A stretch of 64,000 bases of DNA from Ruminococcus sp. (GTDB lineage: Bacteria > Bacillota > Clostridia > Oscillospirales > Ruminococcaceae), in assembly GCA_017622925.1 (NCBI GenBank), contig JAGAQC010000076.1, positions 1 through 64,000 on the forward strand. The letters are read 5' to 3'. Position numbers and translations under genes: made by a program. Below, piece after piece: positions 1 to 8,376 of the stretch (positions are counted from its first letter, which is position 1; every line of letters starts with the position of its first letter). The notes under the pieces were generated by a model, which worked only from the letters and a program-made list of their open reading frames with translations, was not told the origin of the DNA and did not search any database.

Positions 1-10
1 GACAAAAGGA

Positions 11-103
11 ACTGAATAAAAATTTTTCATAGCAAGGCGGAGGAGGAAAGCGTGCTGTCGCACGGTGACGACGACAACGCTGCTATGGGAAATTTTTATC
101 AGT
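11..103. repeat. Inverted-repeat (MITE-like) element
   Basis: Bases 11-39 and 78-103 are near-perfect inverted arms: AT-rich outer parts, then a CATAGC/GCTATG core. Between them is a GC-rich centre with its own small GTGC/GCAC hairpin. It lies just past the stop of the phosphatase gene that reads leftward, so it could fold as a 3' hairpin on that transcript. I see no ORF in it. It resembles a small non-autonomous element, but the window holds only one copy. Confidence 0.5.
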
Positions 104-131
104 GAACTTGTTTGGTTTTCAAGCAGGGTTA

Positions 132-818
132 CTATAATATATGCTTTTCATAAATATTGTCAGACGCTTCGATAATTTCAGGCTTCTTTCTGAATTCCTT
201 TTTCAGAATATCAAAATTCGGACTTCTGACTGCGATATTGTGGCAATCGCTGCCGAAAACGTACCTGACACCGTTTTTTATGAGCTTTGCAGCAAATTTT
301 TTCTCCCTGAATCCTGCAAAAGCTTCATTGTTTATCTGAAATATCGCTTTCATTCGAAGCACTGCTTCCATTTCCTCTTTGCTGAAGATCGAGACATATC
401 GGTGCAAATGAGCTATTATGGGAACAAGTCTGAATTCGCAGGCGATATTATGCACTTCCTCCGGCATCCAGTCTTTAAACCCCGTATATGGAAATTCCAG
501 AAGAATAAGATCAGTTCCCTCGACAGCAAGCTTTTCAATGCCGTCAAGCTCCGAAATTCCCTTTTCGATAGAAATTTCCGCCCCAAGGAAAACATTTGTC
601 AGATCGACTTCCGAGCCGATCAGTTTTTTATATGAATTATCTCTTTTTTTCAAGAAATTATCTACACTTTTTTCTCGGTGGGCGTAAAAGTGGGGTGTTG
701 CAATGATTCGTTCAACTCCCTGCTGCCTTTGAAGACCGAGCATTTTAACAGACATTTCCGTATTTTCCGAGCCGTCATCAATTCCCGGAAGTATATGGCA
801 ATGATAGTCTGTCAGCAT
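132..818 (-). CDS. CpsB/CapC-type protein-tyrosine phosphatase (PHP family)
   Basis: This is a metal-dependent phosphotyrosine phosphatase of the PHP superfamily. In capsule and exopolysaccharide loci such enzymes dephosphorylate the partner BY-kinase. The N-terminal DYHCHILPGIDDG motif is the metal-binding signature of CpsB/YwqE proteins, and a C-terminal GSDCHN supplies further metal ligands. At 228 residues it is slightly shorter than the usual 240-260. The ATG is preceded by AAGGAG, which overlaps the end of the kinase gene 6 bp upstream, so the two are almost certainly co-transcribed from the promoter near 2441. No glycosyltransferases follow in the window; the gene ends at an inverted-repeat element. 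Confidence 0.88.
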   Translation of the reverse strand: MLTDYHCHILPGIDDGSENTEMSVKMLGLQRQQGVERIIATPHFYAHREKSVDNFLKKRDNSYKKLIGSEVDLTNVFLGAEISIEKGISELDGIEKLAVEGTDLILLEFPYTGFKDWMPEEVHNIACEFRLVPIIAHLHRYVSIFSKEEMEAVLRMKAIFQINNEAFAGFREKKFAAKLIKNGVRYVFGSDCHNIAVRSPNFDILKKEFRKKPEIIEASDNIYEKHIL

Positions 819-824
819 TTACCA

Positions 825-2399
825 TTACTCCTTTTCCGTATCTTTTTCGTCATCGCTTGATTCGGCAGATTCTTCCATTTCTGCCTTTTCCTTTTCAGCA
901 TCATAGTCGCTTACTATTGAGGCGTAGCCGTATCCCGATTTATAGGCGTACTTATCATGGTACTTGTAGCTGTGGGCAGAGCCGTTTTTCTTTGTTATGT
1001 CATTAAGCACAAAGCCCATGATATTCGTATCTGAAAGCTCTGTATTCTTCATGGATTCGGTTACTTCGTCAAATGTCGTTACGCCGTATCTCAGCACGAG
1101 AATTACTCCTGCAATATATTTGTTCAAGCCGAGGGTATCGCTTACGACATTTATCGGGGGGGTATCTATTATGATGTAGTCGTACTTTTCGCTGACTTCT
1201 TCAAGAAGCTTTTCAGTCTGCGCGGAGGCAAGAAGCTCCGAGGGATTAGGCGGCTTCGGACCTGATGTGATTATATCGAGATTATCGAGAGAAGTTTTCT
1301 GTATACAATCCTCGATCTTTTTCATTTTTCCGAGTATGTTTGACAAACCGTTTTTATTGTTTACTTCAAATGTTTTATGCTGTACGGGACGTCTGAGATC
1401 TCCGTCTATAAGAAGTACCTTGCTGTCTGTCTGCGCAAGAGCTATAGCGAGGTTTGCGGCTGTGGTGGACTTACCCTCGCCGGGCATCGAGCTTGATACC
1501 GCTATTATTTTTTTATCTGATGTGGAAAGAGAAAACGTCAGATTTGTACGTATTGCCTTGTAGCTTTCGGTTATATAAAAGGGGACATCGTCATTTAACA
1601 AAGTATTGCGGGGATAATCTTCACAAGAAACGTTCTTTTTTCTTCTTTTGTGTTTTCTGTCATGGGAGAAAAACTGGACTTCGCCTAAAATAGGCTTATC
1701 GAATCTGTTGGAGAGTTCATCATTGTCTTTGACTGTATTATCGAAAAAGTCAATAAGGAATATAACAGCTACTGCAAGAACGATGCCGAGAAGAAGTCCG
1801 ATAGCAGTATTTTTCATTATATTAGGTGAAACAGGATTTGGATTCACATCGGCTGAACCGATTTCCTCAACAGAACCTGCTCCAACGACTCTGATAAGAA
1901 ATTCGGGAGCTATATCTGCCAAAAGATTGCATATATCGGCTGAAAGCTCAGGCGATTTTGTTGTAGCCGTAATTTTTATTACCTCGGTTTCTTCGACAGC
2001 GTTCATAACGATACAGTCAAGGAGCTGTGAAGCGGAAATAGTCATTGAACCGCTGTTATTTTCTTTTACATTGAAATACTTGGAAATTTCCGTGATACCG
2101 TATTTTTTGATAAGAGCGGAGGAAAGCTCGTTCATAACAGCGTCGTCACGCATGACAACAATATAAGTTGACGCAAGGTTTCTTGCCGTATTGATGTCAT
2201 AAGAGTTGATATTCGGAGCCATATTCTGCTTTTCGGTACTTTTGACAAACAGCGAGGTGTACGATTGGTATTGCAGAGGCATCATAAACTTAGACACGCC
2301 GAAAGCTGCCGCCGCACCTATAACAGCTGCCAGTATTACGAGCCATATTTTGGAAATTATCAGCTCAAGCAATTTTTTTATTGAGACCGTTTCATTCAT
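825..2399 (-). CDS. Wzz/BY-kinase fusion, polysaccharide chain-length and tyrosine kinase protein
   Basis: This single 524-residue chain joins a Wzz-type chain-length domain (membrane helices near residues 15-38 and 195-220) to a cytoplasmic bacterial tyrosine kinase. Walker A (SSMPGEGKST), Walker A' (LLIDGDLRRP) and Walker B (YIIIDTPP) are all visible. The tail has a tyrosine cluster (YKYHDKYAY, YGY) that would be autophosphorylated, followed by an acidic end. In many Firmicutes these parts are split into CapA and CapB; here they are fused, as in proteobacterial Wzc. The partner phosphatase follows after 6 bp. The likely role is control of exopolysaccharide polymerisation. The start is the ATG nearest the promoter. 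Confidence 0.9.
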   Translation of the reverse strand: MNETVSIKKLLELIISKIWLVILAAVIGAAAAFGVSKFMMPLQYQSYTSLFVKSTEKQNMAPNINSYDINTARNLASTYIVVMRDDAVMNELSSALIKKYGITEISKYFNVKENNSGSMTISASQLLDCIVMNAVEETEVIKITATTKSPELSADICNLLADIAPEFLIRVVGAGSVEEIGSADVNPNPVSPNIMKNTAIGLLLGIVLAVAVIFLIDFFDNTVKDNDELSNRFDKPILGEVQFFSHDRKHKRRKKNVSCEDYPRNTLLNDDVPFYITESYKAIRTNLTFSLSTSDKKIIAVSSSMPGEGKSTTAANLAIALAQTDSKVLLIDGDLRRPVQHKTFEVNNKNGLSNILGKMKKIEDCIQKTSLDNLDIITSGPKPPNPSELLASAQTEKLLEEVSEKYDYIIIDTPPINVVSDTLGLNKYIAGVILVLRYGVTTFDEVTESMKNTELSDTNIMGFVLNDITKKNGSAHSYKYHDKYAYKSGYGYASIVSDYDAEKEKAEMEESAESSDDEKDTEKE

Positions 2400-2440
2400 T
2401 TAAATAATCCCTTTCATTGAATAGTATAGTTCACTTTCAA

Positions 2441-2469
2441 ATTATATCACAGTCTTTAAAAAAAGTCAA
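2441..2469 (-). promoter_or_regulatory. Sigma-A promoter of the kinase/phosphatase pair
   Basis: On the minus strand TTGACT is followed after 17 bp by TATAAT. This sits about 40 bp upstream of the kinase start codon. Confidence 0.75.
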
Positions 2470-2550
2470 TAGTGAACAAAAAAACCATATATTTTTCGTC
2501 AATATATATAAACTGAATGTATAACATTTTACATAATTATACAAGAAATC

Positions 2551-2593
2551 GTTCTCACAGGCTTTAAATAGGAGTTTAAAGCCGTATGAGAAC
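2551..2593 (-). terminator. Terminator after the arabinanase gene
   Basis: An 18-bp stem with one mismatch/bulge and a short loop lies just past the stop of the GH43 gene, followed on the minus strand by a T-rich stretch. Confidence 0.6.
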
Positions 2594-2621
2594 AATTTTA
2601 TAATTTTTTTAATAATTACGC

Positions 2622-5363
2622 TTATTTAACAAGCTTTCTCATTGCAATGAGGTCAAAGGTATCGAATACGCCGTCCTTGCAGAGATCGCCGGCTTCCCAA
2701 TCGGTAAGCTCGCTGCTGCTTCCGAGGAGGAACTTCTCCGCCATAACGAGGTCTGCCACAGAAAATTTTCCGTCTGCATTGACATCTCCGATGATTTTTT
2801 CGGGAATTTTTGCAGGTTCGATAACGAATTTCTGACCGTCGCCGCCCCAGAAATTCCATTGGCAGATATTAGCGCCGTCCTCGGAGCTTATTTCATAAAC
2901 ATCAAGGCATGATCTACCGTCCGAAACAGCAGAAAGAACCGAATACGACCCGTCCTCGTTACATTGTATAGAGAACTTCTGCGCGGCAACTCCCGTATAT
3001 GCGGAAACAGAGATATTATTTCCGTCATCGCCGTTTTCGTTTTCAACCGTAAGGGCATTTCCGTTTTGATCGGTAATCGAGTATGTACCGTCCCCGAGGT
3101 TTTTAAATGTCCATATATCGGCGCGGCTGTCCTGAATAACATTGCCGTCCGACACAGAAACATATTTGCTTGAATTTACGTTGCGGAGCGTGTATGTACC
3201 GTCGTTTACCGCAGGATAAACTGGAGCGATCTTCCAAAGCTGACAATCTCCGCCCCAGTAGTTCCACTGATTGACATTTCCGCCGTTTTTGACGCTCCAT
3301 TCATATACGTCAAGTCCGGCAGTATCATCGGAACACTTTGAAACAATGCCGTAGTATGAACCGTTTTTGATAAGCTTGAACTGCTGATTGTCTGCTCCCG
3401 AATACTTTTTCAGCAGGATATTAAGTCCGTCATCAGAACCGTTTCCGTCAACAGTAATAGCCATTGATTCGTCCGACATAAGAGCTATCTTGCAGTAGCC
3501 GTTTCCGAGGTCTGTGATTCGCCATTCGTGATGAGGACCAACGTTTTTCTCCCATTGCTGAACGTTCGTTCCGTCGGCTGTAAGTCCGTTTTCAACTTCA
3601 AGAAGAAGTCCGCTGTTTTTGTTGGATATAAAGTATGATACGCCGCTGAGAAGCTCCGTATCGCCGATATTCTTCACGCTGCTGCCGTCCGATACGGAGT
3701 CGGAGTTATAAACAAGGCGGCTGTCGGCGTTTGTATGGTCGGCAAGTCCGTCACGGTCTGTTCCCGTATACTCCTTTGTCTGAACGCCCCAGACCGTTTG
3801 GTTGTTGCTGCCGACTGCGGTAAAAGACATGACTTTCTTTTCCTTGCCCGTTTCGTCCTGAGCGGCAAGGAAAACGCCGTCATACCGCTGTCCGCCTATC
3901 ACAAAGCTTGCCTGCGCCGAATCCTCTGACTGCTCCCATGTACCTGATGCATCTCCGCTGACAGTGCCGTCCTCATTCAGCTTGATATTGACGTAGTTGT
4001 GAATGGTCTTGCTTGTATCGCTGCCGTGGTTGATAAATTCGTAATCGCCGACAATATCGGTAACGTTATAGCCGCTTTCGGATATTTCATCGCCGCTGTA
4101 CTCATAAGGAGCGACAACAGGCCAGCCCTCGCTGTTGAAGTACATTGAACGCACACGAACCTCATGAAATTCATAACCATCGTCAAAACGTGTGTGATTG
4201 ATAAGATACCATTTTCCGTCATCATCTTTCAGAACTGAGTTGTGACCGGGAGCCATATACGCTTTGCTGAGCGAGCTGAATTTGTAGTTTCCCATGACTT
4301 TAAGTCCGATGCTGTCTAAATTTGAATTTGAGCCGAGTACCGCAGGATTTCCGGCTGCATCGAGATACGGACCTTCGGGAGCTTTCGAGCGGAAAACACG
4401 CATATTATAGCCGCCTTCTGACGTAAGTCCGCCGTAGGTCACCCATAAATAATAGTAGCCTGTTTCATCGTTATACTCAATAAACGGACCTTCGCCCGAT
4501 TTGCCGTAGCCGCCCGAGATTTTAGTTCCGAAATAGCTGTCAACAAGCCGTTCGTCGGAAGTCTTACCTGTTTTCGGGTGAATGACCCTGCCTGTAGCTT
4601 TGTCGATCTCAAGAGTAAAAATTCCGCCCGACCAAGAGCCGTAGGTCATATACATTTTTCCGTCGGGACTGTAATAAATAGTCGGGTCGATCGCATTGGG
4701 GAATTGCTGATTGTTGAATGCGTCGCCTCTGAACCAACTATCGTTCCATGTGATCTGTCCGCCTGCAATAAGCTCGTCAACGTTTGTCGAGGTATATTTT
4801 CTGTTGACATTTTTAGTGGAGCTTGTGGCGTAGCTGTCGTTTTTCGTAAACCCCGAGTAGATCAGTGTGTCTACAAACTCGTAAGGTCCTTCGGGCTTTT
4901 GCGATACTCCGAATGCGATAACGGAACGAATATAGGTTGACGTTGTGCAGAAGTACATCATGTATGCGCCTTTTGAACCGTCTTTATTTATGTAATCGGG
5001 ATTGTAGACCACATCGGGCGCCCATACGGAGAAGCCGCCTTCGCAGTCCTCAAGATTTTCGCCTGCCCATGAGAACGCGCCTGCAAGATTTTGAGAGAGA
5101 TTTCCGAAAAGAGCGTTATCGGTCGCTGCGTAGCCGTTTGAAAATCTGTACCAGCTTTGCAGATCGGACGATCTTGCGGCTTCGATATGAGAGCCGAAAA
5201 TGAAGTATTCGCCGCTTTCGTCCTTGAAAATTGACGGGTCGTGAACTGATACGCGGGCTTTATTAGCCGCCGCAAACGAATTGGAATGTATCGGAGAACA
5301 AGTCTGTCCCGTCATCACAACAGCCGCAGCGAGTATCCCCGAAATAGTTTTCCTTATATTCAT
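2622..5363 (-). CDS. Secreted GH43 endo-arabinanase with ricin-type lectin repeats and dockerin
   Basis: This is a 913-residue secreted enzyme. A signal peptide covers about residues 1-32. The GH43 five-bladed propeller covers about 35-420, with the three catalytic acids in recognisable contexts: HDPSIF, AIDPT and GEGPF. This pattern fits arabinan endo-1,5-alpha-L-arabinosidase. A small beta domain typical of arabinanase C-termini follows (about 425-540). Next come two ricin-type beta-trefoil segments with repeated QxW-like motifs (about 565-700 and 710-850). A type I dockerin ends the protein, with Ca-binding repeats GDVNADGKFSVADLV and DLCKDGVFDTFDLIAM. It probably docks on a cell-surface or cellulosome scaffold and debranches plant arabinan. 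It appears monocistronic. RBS AAGGAGG. Confidence 0.9.
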   Translation of the reverse strand: MNIRKTISGILAAAVVMTGQTCSPIHSNSFAAANKARVSVHDPSIFKDESGEYFIFGSHIEAARSSDLQSWYRFSNGYAATDNALFGNLSQNLAGAFSWAGENLEDCEGGFSVWAPDVVYNPDYINKDGSKGAYMMYFCTTSTYIRSVIAFGVSQKPEGPYEFVDTLIYSGFTKNDSYATSSTKNVNRKYTSTNVDELIAGGQITWNDSWFRGDAFNNQQFPNAIDPTIYYSPDGKMYMTYGSWSGGIFTLEIDKATGRVIHPKTGKTSDERLVDSYFGTKISGGYGKSGEGPFIEYNDETGYYYLWVTYGGLTSEGGYNMRVFRSKAPEGPYLDAAGNPAVLGSNSNLDSIGLKVMGNYKFSSLSKAYMAPGHNSVLKDDDGKWYLINHTRFDDGYEFHEVRVRSMYFNSEGWPVVAPYEYSGDEISESGYNVTDIVGDYEFINHGSDTSKTIHNYVNIKLNEDGTVSGDASGTWEQSEDSAQASFVIGGQRYDGVFLAAQDETGKEKKVMSFTAVGSNNQTVWGVQTKEYTGTDRDGLADHTNADSRLVYNSDSVSDGSSVKNIGDTELLSGVSYFISNKNSGLLLEVENGLTADGTNVQQWEKNVGPHHEWRITDLGNGYCKIALMSDESMAITVDGNGSDDGLNILLKKYSGADNQQFKLIKNGSYYGIVSKCSDDTAGLDVYEWSVKNGGNVNQWNYWGGDCQLWKIAPVYPAVNDGTYTLRNVNSSKYVSVSDGNVIQDSRADIWTFKNLGDGTYSITDQNGNALTVENENGDDGNNISVSAYTGVAAQKFSIQCNEDGSYSVLSAVSDGRSCLDVYEISSEDGANICQWNFWGGDGQKFVIEPAKIPEKIIGDVNADGKFSVADLVMAEKFLLGSSSELTDWEAGDLCKDGVFDTFDLIAMRKLVK

Positions 5364-5418
5364 AAAATTCCTCCTTGATAATTCCGCACAGATGAAAAAT
5401 AAATTATTAATTTGTTTT

Positions 5419-5447
5419 ATTCTATCATATTTTATTCAAAATGTCAA
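5419..5447 (-). promoter_or_regulatory. Sigma-A promoter of the GH43 gene
   Basis: TTGACA, a 17-bp spacer and TAGAAT on the minus strand, with a leader of about 50 nt before the AAGGAGG ribosome-binding site. The rest of 5364-5553 is AT-rich and holds no other feature I can see. Confidence 0.7.
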
Positions 5448-5553
5448 TTCATTATTGTGCTTTTATACAAATATGTAGATACACGATATTACACATTAAT
5501 GTGTAATATAATATTATTTTTGCGTTATTTAAAAGATTATATTGAACGCTTCG

Positions 5554-6957
5554 TTACAGACGGGTCGGCGAAAGCTGCTTTTTGTTCAGGTGAGCGAAGT
5601 GAACGGTGAACAGCACAAAAAGTACCATATTATGAGCTATCATACAGCCCCATGCGGATACAAGACCAAGACCTATGAAACGGGTGCATATAAATGTTCC
5701 GACGATCCTTACAGCCCACATTCCGACTATATTGTATACAAAAGGAGCGGCAGTTTTTCCCATTCCCTGCATCATACCCTCTATAACTATAGGAACGCCG
5801 TAAAAGGGTTCTGAGACTGCAACCATTCTCAGCACTGTAACGCCAAGTGAAATGACTTCATTATCGTCGGAAAATATTTTCATAAGCTGAGGAGCGAATA
5901 TAAAGAGCATTCCTCCCGATACTGCCATAAGAATCAGTTCAAGAGGTATTACGGTTTTTGAAAGTTTACGGAGCTTCAACTTATTTCCCTCGCCCCATGC
6001 GTTGCCCGAGAGAGTTGCAGCCGCAGTCTGCATACCGTATCCGGGAATGTAAAAAGCCAATTCTACGGTGTTTGCAATAGTATGAGCAGCAGTAGATATT
6101 TCGCCCAAGGAATTTATCATTGAAGCGAAAGCGACATATCCCAACGACGTTGCGAAACGCTGAAGCATATTCGGAAACGCAACTCGGAAGCATGGTCTGA
6201 GTATCGACATATCGGGACGAAGCCGCTGTCCTTTCGGAGAAATTTTCTTATGCCGCCAAAGTACGCAGGTTATGGTTATTCCGCCGAAAACAAAGGAAAC
6301 TGCGCTTGCCGCCGCCGCGCCCTCGATACCGAAGCCTGCTCCGTATACGGTTATTTGTTTACCGAACACATCGACAATGCGAGTAGAATAAATAAGGAAA
6401 AAATTGAGAATAATATTTATCAGATTAACGCCCATCCCTACCAGCATGGGAGTTTTGGTATCGCCCGAAGCGCGAAGTACCGTTCCGAAAATTATGCTTG
6501 CCGTTCTGAAAAGCATAGGGGAGTAGAGAATAAGAAAGTACCTCGAAGCAAGCTTGCGGATCTCGGGAGCAACGTTCATCCACACAGGTATAACGCCGCT
6601 TAGAGAAACCGTGACAGCCGTGAAAAGCAGACCTGCAATAAGCACAAGGGTTACTGCCTGACCTGCCGCTTTTCTTGCTTTGTCTGGCTTTCCTGCGCCT
6701 ATCGCCTGTGATATTACGGCGAGCAGACCTACTCCGAGAGCTGAAACGGTACTTCCGATAAGCCAGTTGACCGTAGTTGTAGCTCCGACAGCGGCGGTCG
6801 CGCGAGTTCCGAGGGAGCCTACCATAGCCGTATCTATGTACTGCACCGCTGTCTGGAGCAGTTGTTCTATCATTGTAGGCAATGCAAGGGTAAGTATTAC
6901 AGGCAGCATTTTTCGCTCATTAGCGTCGAGAAGTCGTTCTTTCTTATCAGGTATCAT
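5554..6957 (-). CDS. MATE-family multidrug/Na+ antiporter
   Basis: This 467-residue integral membrane protein has about twelve hydrophobic helices in two homologous halves. It shows the MATE pattern of LALPTMIEQ in helix 1 and repeated G-rich segments such as NWLIGSTVSALGVG. It would export cationic drugs or metabolites using a Na+ or H+ gradient. The length is normal for NorM/DinF-like proteins. It stands alone under its own promoter (6990-7018). The substrate cannot be told from sequence. Confidence 0.85.
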   Translation of the reverse strand: MIPDKKERLLDANERKMLPVILTLALPTMIEQLLQTAVQYIDTAMVGSLGTRATAAVGATTTVNWLIGSTVSALGVGLLAVISQAIGAGKPDKARKAAGQAVTLVLIAGLLFTAVTVSLSGVIPVWMNVAPEIRKLASRYFLILYSPMLFRTASIIFGTVLRASGDTKTPMLVGMGVNLINIILNFFLIYSTRIVDVFGKQITVYGAGFGIEGAAAASAVSFVFGGITITCVLWRHKKISPKGQRLRPDMSILRPCFRVAFPNMLQRFATSLGYVAFASMINSLGEISTAAHTIANTVELAFYIPGYGMQTAAATLSGNAWGEGNKLKLRKLSKTVIPLELILMAVSGGMLFIFAPQLMKIFSDDNEVISLGVTVLRMVAVSEPFYGVPIVIEGMMQGMGKTAAPFVYNIVGMWAVRIVGTFICTRFIGLGLVSAWGCMIAHNMVLFVLFTVHFAHLNKKQLSPTRL

Positions 6958-6989
6958 GCTATATTGACCTTTCTTTTGGCATTTTTTTT

Positions 6990-7018
6990 ATTATATCATA
7001 AGCTTAACTTTTTTTCAA
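6990..7018 (-). promoter_or_regulatory. Sigma-A promoter of the MATE gene
   Basis: TTGAAA, a 17-bp spacer and TATAAT on the minus strand, about 35 bp upstream of the ATG. Confidence 0.6.
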
Positions 7019-7126
7019 GTTTTTATTGATATCGTTATTTTACTTTCTCTGATTTGTCTTTGCGGTATTCGATAAAAAATCTCTTGAAGTTATTTGTGAA
7101 AATTTGAAGAAAATAATTAAATGCTA

Positions 7127-7155
7127 TTGCATTTATTCAAAAAAAATGCTATAAT
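7127..7155 (+). promoter_or_regulatory. Sigma-A promoter with a palindrome in the spacer (candidate metal operator)
   Basis: TTGCAT and TATAAT are spaced by exactly 17 bp. An imperfect palindrome, GCATTT...AAATGC (7129-7149), fills the spacer, so a bound repressor would block polymerase. The downstream genes are COG0523 metal-related GTPases, which in Firmicutes are often repressed by Zur-type regulators. The palindrome does not match the classic Bacillus Zur box, so the regulator is unknown. Confidence 0.6.
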
Positions 7156-7207
7156 AAATATTGTATACCGTAAAATCGGCACTATTAATTTGAAAGAAGT
7201 GGATCAA

Positions 7208-8365
7208 ATGACTAAGATTACAATTTTCTCCGGCTTCCTCGGAGCAGGTAAAACTACGCTCATAAAGAAGCTCATAAAGGAAGGCTACAACGGTGAAAAG
7301 CTTGTTCTTATTGAAAATGAATTCGGACAGATCGGTATTGACGGCGGTTTTCTCAAAGACGCAGGTATCGAGATAACCGAAATGAACTCCGGCTGCATTT
7401 GCTGTAGTCTTGTGGGCGACTTCGGAAAGGCTCTTGTCAAGGTGCTTGACGAATACAAGCCCGACCGTATTCTTATCGAACCTTCGGGCGTCGGCAAACT
7501 CAGCGATGTTATTAACGCCGTTCGCAATATAGATGTTCACGATGTTGAGCTTGACGGCTTCACAACAGTTGTGGACGCTAAAAAATGTAAGATGTATCAG
7601 AAGAATTTCGGCGAATTTTTCGATAATCAGATCGAGTATGCAAGCTGTATCATTCTCAGCCATACCGCAGGACTTTCACAGGAAAAGATCGCCGAAGCAA
7701 TAGAGCTTCTCAGAAAATTCAATGCAGACGCTCCTATCGTTACGACAGATTGGGACGAGCTTGACGGTTCTCAGATAATAGCAGCCATGACAAGAAAAAA
7801 TACTCTTGAGGGCGAGCTTAAAGAAATGCTCGAGCATGAGCATCATCACCACCACCATGATGACGATGAGCATTGCTGCTGTCACGATCACGAGCATCAC
7901 CACCACCATGATGAGGACGATGAGCATTGCTGCTGTCACGACCATGACCACGAGCATCACCACCACCACGATGATGATGACGAGCATTGCTGCTGCCACG
8001 ACCACGAGCATCATCACCATGACGACGATGACGAGCATTGCTGCTGTCACGATCACGACCATGAGCATCATCATCACCACCATGCAGACGAAGTATTTAC
8101 GAGCTGGGGCGCGGAAACTCCCAGACCCTATACCGTTGAAGCTGTAACAGCGGCTCTTGAAGCTCTTTCGGACGAAGAAAAATTCGGCGTTGTTCTTCGA
8201 GCTAAGGGCATCGTAGCAGGGGAGGACGGCAAGTGGATTCACTTTGACTATATCCCCGGAACTCCCGATGTTCGCTACGGCAGCGCAGAAACTACCGGCA
8301 GACTTTGCGTTATCGGCTCAAAGCTTAACGAGGAAGCTGTCGCAAAGCTTTTTTGCATTGAATAA
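7208..8365 (+). CDS. COG0523 (CobW/ZagA-like) GTPase with His/Cys/Asp-rich metal-binding tract
   Basis: This is a G3E-family P-loop GTPase of the COG0523 metallochaperone group. It shows Walker A GFLGAGKTTL, the diagnostic GCICC metal site (CxCC), Walker B-like ILIEPSG, and a C-terminal CobW domain (about residues 290-385). Between the two domains sits a tract of about 84 residues made of His runs, Asp/Glu runs and four EHCCCH units, a likely zinc, nickel or cobalt sink. The start is placed at the ATG at 7208, behind GAAAGAAG and just before the P-loop (385 aa); an earlier in-frame ATG at 7121 overlaps the promoter. It probably forms an operon with the next GTPase and possibly proC. The metal served is inferred, not shown. 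Confidence 0.9.
   Translation: MTKITIFSGFLGAGKTTLIKKLIKEGYNGEKLVLIENEFGQIGIDGGFLKDAGIEITEMNSGCICCSLVGDFGKALVKVLDEYKPDRILIEPSGVGKLSDVINAVRNIDVHDVELDGFTTVVDAKKCKMYQKNFGEFFDNQIEYASCIILSHTAGLSQEKIAEAIELLRKFNADAPIVTTDWDELDGSQIIAAMTRKNTLEGELKEMLEHEHHHHHHDDDEHCCCHDHEHHHHHDEDDEHCCCHDHDHEHHHHHDDDDEHCCCHDHEHHHHDDDDEHCCCHDHDHEHHHHHHADEVFTSWGAETPRPYTVEAVTAALEALSDEEKFGVVLRAKGIVAGEDGKWIHFDYIPGTPDVRYGSAETTGRLCVIGSKLNEEAVAKLFCIE
7832..8083 (+). repeat. Coding tandem repeat, His/Cys/Asp-rich linker
   Basis: Four degenerate copies of a unit encoding (H)n-(D/E)n-EHCCCHDH lie within the COG0523 gene. The CAT/CAC and GAC/GAT alternation makes the DNA itself a microsatellite-like tract, so its copy number may vary between strains. 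Confidence 0.85.
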
Positions 8366-8376
8366 GGAGAAAGAAT

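Noticed and set aside
7832-8083. Regular repeats resembling a CRISPR array
   Set aside because: The repeats are in frame within a COG0523 gene and encode His/Cys/Asp units; there are no unique spacers of constant length.
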